In this document: piece by piece, positions 44,350 through 52,659 of the stretch | How the letters are laid out: each line of letters begins with the position of its first letter | How positions within the stretch are numbered: the stretch's first letter is position 1 | From: JAHJDR01 sp964526915 | Lineage (GTDB): Bacteria > UBA10199 > JADGCS01 | Direction: 5' to 3' | NCBI GenBank assembly: GCA_964526915.1 | Contig: CAZGMS010000148.1 | Coordinates: forward strand, 24,063-88,062 | DNA length: 64,000 bases | Made by a program: the position numbers and the translations under genes | Notes under the pieces: generated by a model | Databases searched by the model: none | What the model was told of the DNA's origin: nothing | The model's input: only the letters and a program-made list of their open reading frames with translations

Positions 44350-44655
44350 TTATTCAAACACGAAATAGCGAAACAGCTCTTGTGGTTTTATAAAGGAAAT
44401 ATCAGAAGGGTGTAATGCCCCATGAGCCACACGTTGCGGTGCCGGTGAGGATGGGGGTGCAGGCCTTTGGATACGGTCAACTTGGACCGCATGGGTCTTG
44501 TCCTGGGTGCTTTGTGCCTGATGCTGTTGCACATAGGGCGTGAGATCATACCAGGCAACCTGTTGCTGTTGCTCTTGGGCATTGGGTTGTGCTCCAATCA
44601 CAAGCAGAACCAATCCACCAACCAGACCAAACATATATAATACCGCGCGTTTCAT
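44350..44655 (-). CDS. Small exported Gln/Pro-rich protein
   Basis: A 101-residue protein from the ATG at 44653-44655, preceded by a strong ribosome site AAGGAGG. A signal peptide (MKRAVLYMFGLVGGLVLLVIGAQPNAQ) covers residues 1-27. The mature part is low in complexity: Gln-rich near 28-50, then PAPPSSPAPQ, and a hydrophobic end ELFRYFVFE. No family recognised. The longer frame upstream is not likely. It lies 54 bases after the SDR gene's start on the same strand (upstream of it). Confidence 0.7.
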   Translation of the reverse strand: MKRAVLYMFGLVGGLVLLVIGAQPNAQEQQQQVAWYDLTPYVQQHQAQSTQDKTHAVQVDRIQRPAPPSSPAPQRVAHGALHPSDISFIKPQELFRYFVFE

Positions 44656-44752
44656 ATGCCAAACCTCCTTCTCTTGGAAGCACTCCGTGTATTTTGTGTG
44701 CAAGCACAATGCCAAAACAACACAAACATATCTCGTCGGAATCAAAGCGATT

Positions 44753-44815
44753 TTAGGCAACCCCCCGGTGGCGACCCGGTCGATTTTTTGACGTTTTTCT
44801 CGTTTTGATGGGCAT
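44753..44815 (-). CDS. Candidate 20-residue basic microprotein
   Basis: The ATG at 44813-44815 has a perfect ribosome site (AAGGAGG, 7 bases upstream) and opens a 20-codon frame MPIKTRKTSKN...HRGVA ending in TAA at 44753. Net charge is strongly positive (nine Lys/Arg and one His). It is too short for gene finders. It could be a small ribosome-associated protein or a chance frame; the strong ribosome site argues for translation. Confidence 0.45.
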   Translation of the reverse strand: MPIKTRKTSKNRPGRHRGVA

Positions 44816-44985
44816 TTTTTGTCCTCCTTGATAATATCCTGTTAGCATGATAGTTTGGGCGCTCCAGTAGTTCTTTGACTCGTGGATTTCTGACTATTCG
44901 GTATTTGCTGTTTTTTATTTGTGCGTATAGAATATGAATCTTGAAGCGCAATGCCCGAATTACGAACTATGAACCTAGAACTACG

Positions 44986-45007
44986 AAATTTGGCAGCTGC
45001 CAAATTT
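44986..45007 (+). promoter_or_regulatory. Perfect 22-base palindrome directly upstream of tmRNA
   Basis: AAATTTGGCAG joined to CTGCCAAATTT is a perfect palindrome ending three bases before the mature 5' end of tmRNA. The counterpart before tRNA-Ala is at 34831-34852; both end CAAATTTTCGGGG, where GGGG starts the RNA. Confidence 0.65.
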
Positions 45008-45009
45008 TC

Positions 45010-45384
45010 GGGGCCGATAACGGTTTCGACGGGGATGACGCGTGTATGATCGGCAGGCCGAGTTGAAGGCACTCGTTAAACGACTTCACAAATCCAATTG
45101 CAAACGATAACTTTGCACAGGCACCTGAGCTTGCTCTGGCTGCTTGACCTGATCTCATAGTAGATCACGTTCATGTTGTGGATCGCCTCAGTCGATGGCA
45201 TGGGCGTAACCAATTGGGGCTCGCTTGGTAGTTTTGTCTACTGGCTACCGGGCTAAATAAAAATGGGCTGGCCAAAAAAATCCGGTCACGGGGAAACTTT
45301 TTTGGTAAGATTCAAACTGTGGCTAAGCTTGTAGAAGGCATACACAAACATTTTCGGACGTGGGTTCGACTCCCACCGGCTCCA
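45010..45384 (+). ncRNA. ssrA: Transfer-messenger RNA (tmRNA)
   Basis: A 375-base one-piece tmRNA. The 5' end GGGGCCGATAACGGTTTCGA and the 3' end GGGTTCGACTCCCACCGGCT (then CCA-like TCCA) form the tRNA-like domain; acceptor GGGGCCG pairs with CGGCTCC. CCA is not encoded (discriminator A then CTT). The tag frame at 45100-45147 reads ANDNFAQAPELALAA and stops at TGA. It rescues stalled ribosomes and tags proteins for proteolysis. The 3' end is the integration site of the element that follows. Confidence 0.97.
45365..45384 (+). other. Probable attL core at the ssrA 3' end
   Basis: The T-loop and 3' acceptor of tmRNA (TTCGACTCCCACCGGCTCCA) would be kept intact by insertion here, as in other ssrA-targeting islands. 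The integrase gene begins 180 bases further on. The exact crossover cannot be set without the right end. Confidence 0.65.
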
Positions 45385-45431
45385 CTTTTTGGGTTGTTTC
45401 ATACGATCCAATAACATTCAAAGAAATACTA

Positions 45432-45457
45432 AAAACCCACGTAACAGTGGGTTTTTT
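45432..45457 (+). terminator. Rho-independent terminator after tmRNA
   Basis: AAAACCCAC (45432-45440), a 6-base loop and GTGGGTTTT (45447-45455) continuing into a run of six T residues. Ends transcription of tmRNA before the integrase gene. Confidence 0.85.
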
Positions 45458-45522
45458 ATTGCTTTTCATATCCTAGGACGTCTTTTTTTATGCGTTGACA
45501 TCTTAGGGCTAGTTGAGGCAAC

Positions 45523-45564
45523 TTTGGGGGCAACTGCAAAACGCGGAAAGGAGTTGCCCCCAAA
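45523..45564 (+). promoter_or_regulatory. 13-base inverted repeat touching the integrase start codon
   Basis: TTTGGGGGCAACT (45523-45535) and AGTTGCCCCCAAA (45552-45564) are perfect inverted copies; the second ends exactly before the ATG at 45565. The ribosome site (GGAAAGGAG, 45545-45553) lies in the 16-base loop and the first bases of the stem. In RNA this would form a hairpin holding the start region; in DNA it could be an integrase or regulator site. Confidence 0.65.
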
Positions 45565-46809
45565 ATGAACTTAAGCAACACGCAAATCAATAACGCCAAA
45601 TCTTTGGATTCACCCTACCGACTTTTTGATGGAGACGGTCTATATTTGGAAGTGCGCCCCAATGGTTGCAAGTGGTGGCGGTTCAAATTCAGATTTAACG
45701 GAAAAGAAAATCGCATCTCGTTTGGTGTGTATCCCGAAATCAGTCTTAAACGCGCACGCGAAAGACGCGAAGAGGCTCGTAGGCAAATTGCCGAGGGCAT
45801 CAACCCAAGCGAACATCGCAAGGCCACCAAATTCGCCAAGGCAGAAAGTGACGCCATGACGTTTGAGGTGATTGCGCGAGAATGGATTGAGCATAAATCC
45901 AAAAACAAAAAACAGTCGGGTGGATTTGTAGAACGCTACGCCAAAGATTTGCTGAGACGAATTGAATACGATCTGTTTGGCCCTTTGGGCAAAAAACCGA
46001 TCACCGAAATTACAGCACCAGAAATCTTGCGTGTTTTACGAAAGGTTGAAGAGCGCGGTGCGTACGAAACCGCTCACAGGCTTTTGCAAAACTGCGGACA
46101 GATTTTTCGTTACGCCATTTCTACCAGCCGTGCCAAATACGATCCGTCACGTGATCTTAAAGACGCCCTTGTGCCTGTTTTACGCAAACACCACGCCGCC
46201 ATTATTGATCCCAACGGTGTAGCGCATCTTTTAAGGGCCATTGATGGTTACAAAGGCAGCCCCATTGTTCGCGCCGCTCTTAAGCTTGCCCCACTCTTTT
46301 TTGTGAGACCTGGGGAACTCAGAAAAGCAGAATGGACAGAGATCAACCTTGATACCGCCGAGTGGAACATCCCTGCCGAGCGGATGAAGATGAAACAACC
46401 GCATCTTGTGCCGTTGTGCAGACAAGCCATTGAGGTTTTAAAAGACCTGCACACCGTTACAGGTTCGGGACAATATCTGTTCCCCAATCCACGCTGCAGA
46501 CTCAAACCCATGAGCGACAACGCCATCCTCGCCGCACTGCGCGGCATGGGGTACACAACTGATGAAATGACAGGTCATGGTTTTAGAGCAATGGCCAGAA
46601 CGATTATGGATGAAGTGCTTGGCATCCGTCCTGATTTTATTGAACACCAACTCGCTCACGCTGTCCATGATCCCCTTGGCCGAGCGTATAACCGCACGTC
46701 ACACCTTCTTGAACGCAAAAAAATGATGCAACAATGGGGGGATTATTTGGACAATCTTAGAATGAATGTGGGTGCGGAGGTGATACCGCTGAAAAGGGAG
46801 GCGCTGTGA
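45565..46809 (+). CDS. int: P4-type tyrosine integrase
   Basis: A 414-residue tyrosine recombinase. The N-terminal DUF4102-like arm domain (LYLEVRPNGCKWWRFKFRF, ISFGVYPEISLKRARERREEARR) marks the P4/ICE class. All catalytic residues are visible: first Arg in RPGELRKAEW near residue 251, HGFRAMART near 337 (His-x-x-Arg), a His in EHQLAHAV near 361 and the nucleophile Tyr in GRAYNRT near 372. It integrates the element at tmRNA. Its stop overlaps the next start (GTGA). Confidence 0.96.
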   Translation: MNLSNTQINNAKSLDSPYRLFDGDGLYLEVRPNGCKWWRFKFRFNGKENRISFGVYPEISLKRARERREEARRQIAEGINPSEHRKATKFAKAESDAMTFEVIAREWIEHKSKNKKQSGGFVERYAKDLLRRIEYDLFGPLGKKPITEITAPEILRVLRKVEERGAYETAHRLLQNCGQIFRYAISTSRAKYDPSRDLKDALVPVLRKHHAAIIDPNGVAHLLRAIDGYKGSPIVRAALKLAPLFFVRPGELRKAEWTEINLDTAEWNIPAERMKMKQPHLVPLCRQAIEVLKDLHTVTGSGQYLFPNPRCRLKPMSDNAILAALRGMGYTTDEMTGHGFRAMARTIMDEVLGIRPDFIEHQLAHAVHDPLGRAYNRTSHLLERKKMMQQWGDYLDNLRMNVGAEVIPLKREAL

Positions 46810-47615
46810 AAACAAACGGCAAACTACTTCCACAGCAGACCCTGCTCATTGAACTTGAGCACGTTTTAGAAACATTCACATTGGAAGAACGCAAGAGCCT
46901 ATTCGAGTACTGGGAGCATCGTGACAAATCACATGTGTTAAGAAGAGACTGGTGGCACCAAAAATTCTACCGCAGAAAAGATGAAAATGAAAAAAATGAT
47001 GGTTTTGTTGAACAATCTTTTGCCCTGAAGAGCATTGTTGTTACAGAAAAACCATACACCAGAGAGATGTTTTATAATTCCGACGGAAGATTTGGTTTGC
47101 CTAATAAACCGGTTGCCTACTTTTCAGACTGGCTGACCGGCACATGTGAGATGCTACCCGCCTTTCGAGACAATCCTCTTCTGACATCAGAGGAGTTGGA
47201 ATTATACATGTCACGCAAACTTGACCCTGATCCCACGGGGGGAAAGCTATGTGGTTATCCACGTGTATTCTTCTTACATCCTGATGTTGTGATACTAAAT
47301 TTATCCAGGCCGACAGCTTCTTTTTTTAGTATTTTGCAAAACAAATCCAGAGATCTGTTTGGCTTTGTTGTCAGCAGTATAATGAGTAGAGACAAATCGT
47401 GTTATCTATTAACCCAGGTTATTTCTTCTTTTGCCCACAAGTTCGGATTTCATGGGGCATTATATCGCTCGGTTCGCATTCCTCGTGATTGGCACTTTAC
47501 CGGTGGTGAAAATTTGGTTTTGTTTTGTGACCAAATCAATGGTGTGCCCATTGTAGAAAGAAGGATGGATAGGATTGAACGTAACAAAACTCACAACTTG
47601 AAAAACAATCAATGA
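46806..47615 (+). CDS. RES-domain-like protein of the integrase operon
   Basis: A 269-residue protein starting with GTG at 46806 within the integrase stop. Residues 95-235 resemble the RES fold, an NAD-degrading toxin family: GRFGLPNKPVAYFSD with a following T-x-x-E (TGTCEML), then a C-terminal FGFHGALYRSVR and GGENLVLFCD, which match the GFDGI...GKNLVLF pattern. The Arg, Tyr and Glu expected in the active site have plausible counterparts. No antitoxin of the Xre-MbcA type is next to it. The RES assignment is from memory of the motifs and needs a profile search. Confidence 0.65.
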   Translation: MKTNGKLLPQQTLLIELEHVLETFTLEERKSLFEYWEHRDKSHVLRRDWWHQKFYRRKDENEKNDGFVEQSFALKSIVVTEKPYTREMFYNSDGRFGLPNKPVAYFSDWLTGTCEMLPAFRDNPLLTSEELELYMSRKLDPDPTGGKLCGYPRVFFLHPDVVILNLSRPTASFFSILQNKSRDLFGFVVSSIMSRDKSCYLLTQVISSFAHKFGFHGALYRSVRIPRDWHFTGGENLVLFCDQINGVPIVERRMDRIERNKTHNLKNNQ

Positions 47616-47630
47616 ATCAAAAGGAGTCTC

Positions 47631-47951
47631 ATGGCTAAGGGTGGTCACAGGGAAGGTGCGGGGAGAAAAAAGGGAAGCGCAAACCTTCTTACTCAAAAAC
47701 TTCGCGAACAGATCAACGCGCCCAGGCTGATTCGGTTGTTACAAGAAATTGCCGATGGCACGGTTGAAGGTGGTGCGTCTGTGGCCGAGAGAAAAGACGC
47801 GGCCATCGCCCTGCTACGCAAGGTATTGCCAGATTGCCGAACGGAAGATGTTGGGGCATCAACTGCCCCCACGACGGTTGTTATTCACAGCAATGTGCCG
47901 ATGGGGTTTAGTAGGAATAAAGAGAATTTTGATCTAATAAAGCATCAGTAA
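47631..47951 (+). CDS. Small basic phage-terminase-small-subunit-like protein
   Basis: A 106-residue protein with ribosome site AAAAGGAG before the ATG. The N-terminus MAKGGHREGAGRKKGSANLL is the hallmark GGxRxGAGRKxGS found at the N-termini of small terminase subunits and related DUF5681-type proteins. Helical residues 24-75 follow, and a disordered end. It is probably a DNA-binding remnant or accessory of the mobile element. It closes the rightward int operon. Confidence 0.7.
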   Translation: MAKGGHREGAGRKKGSANLLTQKLREQINAPRLIRLLQEIADGTVEGGASVAERKDAAIALLRKVLPDCRTEDVGASTAPTTVVIHSNVPMGFSRNKENFDLIKHQ

Positions 47952-48008
47952 CCAGTTAAAATTATTCATTTTTTGATTAATATTCATCTAAAACCCATCT
48001 AAATTCAT

Positions 48009-49634
48009 CTAATTTGAACGGGTGATCCGCCACCGTCCTTTAAGTGATGATCCGTCATAAAATATCTTTCCGTTCTTTTTTAGTTCCTGAAGTATGTTGG
48101 AAATATCTTGAGGCAGATATTCAGAGAAGCCACTGATCAGGTCTTCGCGCCTAGACGGTTTCCCGGCTCGTATATGATTCAGTACCAATTCTTTGATCTG
48201 GTCGCGAGTCAGGCCTTTTAATCTTGTATGTTTTCCACTTTGACCAATTGTTTCGTAATAGCGGTGGGAAAGAATGTATTTGGTACCACTCGTTTTACCA
48301 ACAGCTTCAATAATACCCGCTTTAAGAAATTTTTTCTTTAAGTCGGCATTAACCATGGATTCCCCGCGTCTAACACGCTCCAATTCCAAAATTTCGTGAA
48401 CATCCAAAAGAATTTGATTTTCGCGTGCGACCTTTTCCAAAAACAAAACAAACGACTTGTCCTGCACCTGTGCTGGAATTTTAATGACAACCGAATAATG
48501 GTCACTACTCGACAAATCAGGAAGCCCTTTGCCATCACGAATACAGTGCGCAAAAATATCGTCCATTCCCTGGCCGGATCGTTCGACGAGCCCCACCTTT
48601 TCAAGCGTTTCGGCAAGTCGTCGGTTACGCCAACTCTTTTGATCAATCACATTTTCGGGTGTAATGCCCGGCAAAAACCCACCGGGGCTTTCAATCGTAA
48701 TGGACTTAGAATTGGCAAGAATGAATATCGAGCGACCACGGATTGAATAATCGCGGTGCGTGATGGCGTTTAACCAAGCCTCGCGAACTGATTTTTCATC
48801 AAACGCCATGATCTCTTTTTGAAAAAGCCCGTCTTGATACGGAATACGAAAGTTACGGGCATTAATAATCTGCCAAACGACATCATGAATTTTAAAATAG
48901 GGCTCGCGCCAACATTCGCGAAAGTCGTGGTGCGTCTGTTCCGCTGTGCTACGCCACTCAAAGATGATCTCTGAGTCAGCCAACAGTCTGTCCAAAAATG
49001 ATTTTTTACCCAAGAGAATCAGGCAGGCGTAATTCAGCCGGTTGTTTTCTATGAGATTGAGGGCATCCAAAATTTTGTGGGTGCTGTAGTTGAGAATTTC
49101 TGGACGTTTCTTTTTGTCGGCCCAAATACTTTTTAAGTTCTTAAGCGCATCGGGATCAAGATCATCAGTGGTCATGCCCTCAACAATAGTGGCCGAAAAA
49201 TCGGGCTGTACCTCATTAAGAATTTGACGTGTTTTATGGTCATCCATTTCAACAAGCGATTCACCGACTCTCATGGGATAGGTGTAATCGCCTGTTGATC
49301 GAACGCGCTGTCCTTTGTGTCTGGCGGGGATATGAAAGACGAGCACGCGCCCGTCTGAATGATTTAGTTCTTCAACATCGATTCTGATTTTAAGCTTTTG
49401 CAACAGTTCGTGTGGGAGTTTGTTATAAGTTCCAGAAAAGGCATTTGTGCCAACGACAACCCGACCATCGGTCACTCCCAATATCAGTTTGCCACCACCT
49501 TCGTTGGCTAGGGCTGCGCAATAATCGGGCAAATCCTTGTCTTTGCTAAAGCTGTTTTTTGCCGTCTTGAATTCAAGATTCAAGCCTTCTGGTTGTTTCA
49601 GCCAATGGGTGAATTGTTCGAGAGTGGTTTTCAT
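48009..49634 (-). CDS. AlbA_2 (Schlafen-like) and HATPase domain protein
   Basis: A 541-residue protein. The N-terminal AlbA_2 domain (about residues 10-135) has LNLEFKTAKNSFSKDKDLPDYCAALANEGGGKLILGV. The ATPase-like middle domain (about 280-380) has ITHRDYSIRGRSIFI...IESPGGFLPGIT and GLVERSGQGMDDI. A winged-helix end follows. Related proteins are regulators or Schlafen-type nucleases found in defence loci. Its ATG overlaps the stop of the 52-residue gene (ATGA), and it is the last gene of the leftward defence operon. Confidence 0.88.
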   Translation of the reverse strand: MKTTLEQFTHWLKQPEGLNLEFKTAKNSFSKDKDLPDYCAALANEGGGKLILGVTDGRVVVGTNAFSGTYNKLPHELLQKLKIRIDVEELNHSDGRVLVFHIPARHKGQRVRSTGDYTYPMRVGESLVEMDDHKTRQILNEVQPDFSATIVEGMTTDDLDPDALKNLKSIWADKKKRPEILNYSTHKILDALNLIENNRLNYACLILLGKKSFLDRLLADSEIIFEWRSTAEQTHHDFRECWREPYFKIHDVVWQIINARNFRIPYQDGLFQKEIMAFDEKSVREAWLNAITHRDYSIRGRSIFILANSKSITIESPGGFLPGITPENVIDQKSWRNRRLAETLEKVGLVERSGQGMDDIFAHCIRDGKGLPDLSSSDHYSVVIKIPAQVQDKSFVLFLEKVARENQILLDVHEILELERVRRGESMVNADLKKKFLKAGIIEAVGKTSGTKYILSHRYYETIGQSGKHTRLKGLTRDQIKELVLNHIRAGKPSRREDLISGFSEYLPQDISNILQELKKNGKIFYDGSSLKGRWRITRSN

Positions 49635-49789
49635 TGGGTTGAACCCTCCAGCATTTTGATGGCATCCTCAGCATGGCCATAAGAACCCATGAATACCTTG
49701 TGTCTGTCTTTTGTGGTGTTGAAGAGGGTGGATTTGAGGGGGGGGGCGTTTTTTTGAGTCCTCGGCTTCTTGTTTTGTTTTGGTTTCAT
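49631..49789 (-). CDS. Unannotated 52-residue protein in the defence operon
   Basis: The ATG at 49787-49789 opens a 52-residue frame that ends at the TGA 49631-49633, sharing ATGA with the AlbA_2 gene's start. It is basic at the N-terminus (MKPKQNKKPRTQKNAPP) and has a folded-looking end FMGSYGHAEDAIKMLEGSTQ. A run of nine C lies in its coding strand, so a sequencing slip would change the frame. It lies 27 bases after the ATPase-TOPRIM gene. The tight packing argues that it is a true gene. Confidence 0.6.
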   Translation of the reverse strand: MKPKQNKKPRTQKNAPPLKSTLFNTTKDRHKVFMGSYGHAEDAIKMLEGSTQ

Positions 49790-49816
49790 AATCTATCATT
49801 TCGAAAGATTGCAGAG

Positions 49817-51694
49817 TCACCACAATTCATCTGCAACGATTCCTGTAATGTCGGAAATAATTCTCTTTAATTCTTGAACTTTTGTATTTGTACTATCTTC
49901 AAGATACGTACTGAGGTCGTTTTGGCAAAAATTGATAACATGGAAGAGTCCCTTTTGAATGCCAAGATAAATTTCTAAATCACCTTCTTTTAAGACATAA
50001 GTTCCATTCGGATATTCCTCTTCAATTTTGGCAACAACATCAGTATGGTTTGCTAAAAATTGGGAAGCAAGTTGCACAGTATTTATTTTGGTAGCAGTTT
50101 CGGTTGGATAATACTTCCAAGCAGAGTCAAGGTCGGTTATAAAAAATGTTTTCAAACCAAACGGCTCAAATAAACTTCTCCATTTTGAATCGTTATTTTT
50201 GTCATTGATATCCAGAATTGTAATATCTTGAACTAACCCTTTTTTGATATTCATTTCTATCTCACCAAGTAAAGCGCGAAAAAAATATCGGTCAGAATCA
50301 CCTTCAACGAGCAATATTTTGCTCCCAAAAAATGCGTGGGTAGATCGCTTGTTGTCCAGAATTTTTACGAGCCATTTTTGATCAGTGGTAATGTTAGGCC
50401 TATTGATTTTTGTGTAACCATTGTTATCAAGAGAAAGGCGTACCACATTACTAATAGTTGCAGAATTTATAAGAGATTCCGAATGGGTTACAAGAATATA
50501 CTGGCAACCTTGTTCGATATTTAGTTTTTCTATGACACGGAGATATTCGCTCTGAAATTGATAGTGTAAATGGATTTCTGGCTCATCAATGATAACAAGG
50601 CCACCTTTCAAATCGCCTCGTCCATACGCCTCGAAAACTAAATGTGTTATGGCTTTTTGTCCTGCGCTTAGAGAGTTTATATTTGAAACGATTCTATTTC
50701 TTTTCGTATCAACAAATGAAAAAGTGAAGTTCCACTGGGAATAATCAAGGAGTTTAATTTCAACTTTGAGATTAACAATATTGAGCTTGTCATTAATGTT
50801 TTTTATAAAATCTAGATCGTTGGCTGCGGTTTCGCATTCTTTTTGATCTCTTTTGGTTCTTATCAAGTCAAAGCACGTTCCTGCCATTCTCAATCTAACC
50901 AAACTAAAAATTGATGGCTCGCTATTTTCGGCCGAGTTCATGCTCCTAGAGTATTCCGCCAATCTGATTTCTGAAATTTGTTTTGGGGCTGTATTCCCAC
51001 CACCAAGAGAAACATGAGCAGCGTAGGAGTTGTAATTTCTATATCCGCCAATCAATGCAAATGATTCGGCTAAATTGTTTATTGGCGTGCCTGGATTTTC
51101 TTCGTTATATATTTCTATTATCTCTTTATACAAGTTGTATGCGCTTAAATATGTATAGCCAATGTCTTGGTTGGTTTGGATAGCATAAGTTTTATTCACG
51201 CTGTCTAAAGTGATATCAAGTTGATATTCTCCCTGAGGTGTGCCGTCAGCAAACATTTGTTCTGCAGAATAAAGGCCGATTATTGGTGCGAGCTTATCCT
51301 TATTGTTCTTGAGGTGTTGGATATTCGCTCGGTCAATATCATCCAATTCCACTACAACTCGAATTTTTTGTTCCCTGTCCTCAAAATCGTAATTTCTATC
51401 AAGACGAAAGTCCCGGTAATATTGAACATTCGTTATTTTCGATAAAATGTTCCTTTTGTCATTAACATTAATCGTTGTCCTTTTTGTGTATAAATCCGCA
51501 TTTCTGTTGTACGGAACAAAAACAACTCTCCTAAAAATAAAATTGATCACTTCTAACACTGTTGATTTGCCAGAGCCATTTTGACCAATCAGAATGCTTA
51601 AATTTTCATCAAAGGTGATTTTTTGCGCATGCGCAATGTTAGCAACATAGGCGAAGCTAAGCACATTTGAAATTTGGAGAGCTTTGATTTTCAT
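49817..51694 (-). CDS. OLD-like AAA ATPase with TOPRIM nuclease domain
   Basis: A 625-residue protein. Walker A GQNGSGKST is at residues 37-45, the ABC-type signature LSAGQKAITH near 343 and Walker B GGLVIIDEPEIHLH near 365. The TOPRIM domain has LLVEGDSDRYFF near 460 and FITDLDSAW near 520, the acidic residues for metal binding. This is the OLD (overcoming lysogenization defect) layout; OLD proteins are nucleases used in anti-phage defence (P2 Old, Gabija GajA). No GajB-type helicase follows; the partner is the DUF4062 gene, which it overlaps by ATGA. Confidence 0.9.
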   Translation of the reverse strand: MKIKALQISNVLSFAYVANIAHAQKITFDENLSILIGQNGSGKSTVLEVINFIFRRVVFVPYNRNADLYTKRTTINVNDKRNILSKITNVQYYRDFRLDRNYDFEDREQKIRVVVELDDIDRANIQHLKNNKDKLAPIIGLYSAEQMFADGTPQGEYQLDITLDSVNKTYAIQTNQDIGYTYLSAYNLYKEIIEIYNEENPGTPINNLAESFALIGGYRNYNSYAAHVSLGGGNTAPKQISEIRLAEYSRSMNSAENSEPSIFSLVRLRMAGTCFDLIRTKRDQKECETAANDLDFIKNINDKLNIVNLKVEIKLLDYSQWNFTFSFVDTKRNRIVSNINSLSAGQKAITHLVFEAYGRGDLKGGLVIIDEPEIHLHYQFQSEYLRVIEKLNIEQGCQYILVTHSESLINSATISNVVRLSLDNNGYTKINRPNITTDQKWLVKILDNKRSTHAFFGSKILLVEGDSDRYFFRALLGEIEMNIKKGLVQDITILDINDKNNDSKWRSLFEPFGLKTFFITDLDSAWKYYPTETATKINTVQLASQFLANHTDVVAKIEEEYPNGTYVLKEGDLEIYLGIQKGLFHVINFCQNDLSTYLEDSTNTKVQELKRIISDITGIVADELW

Positions 51695-52659
51695 AAGCTT
51701 CTCTCCACAATTTTGATTTTATGTTCGGTGGGACCGTAGAGCTTGTCACCCGAATCATGTCGTTTCTTATGCTCCCCGTAATATTCGGTAAGTTTTGTGC
51801 ATATACGGTTTTTCAGATCAGGAAATTCATTAAAGGGATAATATGTCACTGTGTTTTTTACTGACTCAAGAAAGGATTTTAATTCGCTGGTCTGCTGTGA
51901 TTGGGCATCTGTAAACAAAAACCGGTGTTTGCTATGCGCAGCATTGAACTCTTTTTTAACCGCGGGTCTTATTTCATTACGAAACATTCCAATGTAAACG
52001 TCACAGTTCTTCACAGCTTCCAAATAAAGTTCTTCCGGGGGCTCTGGGGCTGGGCTGGCATCTGATTCGAATACAAACACATGATAGAGTCGTCCAATCA
52101 CTGGATCAGTTTCTATGAGAAATTTTAGAAGTTTTCGTTCATGCAAAAACTCATCCTGTGCAGAACTCAAAAAAACCTTGAGTTTATCATTGAGCTTAAG
52201 GCCCATCTCTTCCCATAATATGTGACAGTTTAATTTTGTTTTGCTTATTTCTATCTCAATTTGATGTGCTTGTTGATCCTTTATTCTGCCGGCTGTCATT
52301 GTGTCACCACGCATCAAATCATCAATGACCTGAAATAGATGATCCTTGTTATGAAAAGAAAACAACTCCTGCTCAACCATCGTCCTAAAATCACCACTTG
52401 GCAGTACATTGTACTCCACACAAAGGCGCCTTACCTCGCCAATGCAATCATCGACAATTCTTCTTCTTGTGGCCATAAATAATTCAATCTGATTATGATG
52501 CCTCATGCCGGAATTTAATGTACCCCTTGCGTTATGCCCATTATCTATTTTTATTTTGTCCTTTCGTGACTCATCAAGGTGAGCTTCAGAAATTCTTGTT
52601 TTATGATTTTGCCACAAATCAAAAATGCGTTTTTCAAATGGATTAAGTTGATTGTTCAT
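51691..52659 (-). CDS. DUF4062-domain protein
   Basis: A 322-residue protein. The C-terminal half (about residues 160-260) has KVFLSSAQDEFLHERKLL and NCDVYIGMFRNE, the pattern of DUF4062, a TIR/nucleoside-transferase-like fold found in bacterial immune proteins. The N-terminal half is helical and charged. It may bind or degrade nucleotides and signal to the adjacent ATPase. It overlaps both neighbours by ATGA, so it is translated with the methylase and the OLD-like protein. Confidence 0.8.
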   Translation of the reverse strand: MNNQLNPFEKRIFDLWQNHKTRISEAHLDESRKDKIKIDNGHNARGTLNSGMRHHNQIELFMATRRRIVDDCIGEVRRLCVEYNVLPSGDFRTMVEQELFSFHNKDHLFQVIDDLMRGDTMTAGRIKDQQAHQIEIEISKTKLNCHILWEEMGLKLNDKLKVFLSSAQDEFLHERKLLKFLIETDPVIGRLYHVFVFESDASPAPEPPEELYLEAVKNCDVYIGMFRNEIRPAVKKEFNAAHSKHRFLFTDAQSQQTSELKSFLESVKNTVTYYPFNEFPDLKNRICTKLTEYYGEHKKRHDSGDKLYGPTEHKIKIVERSL

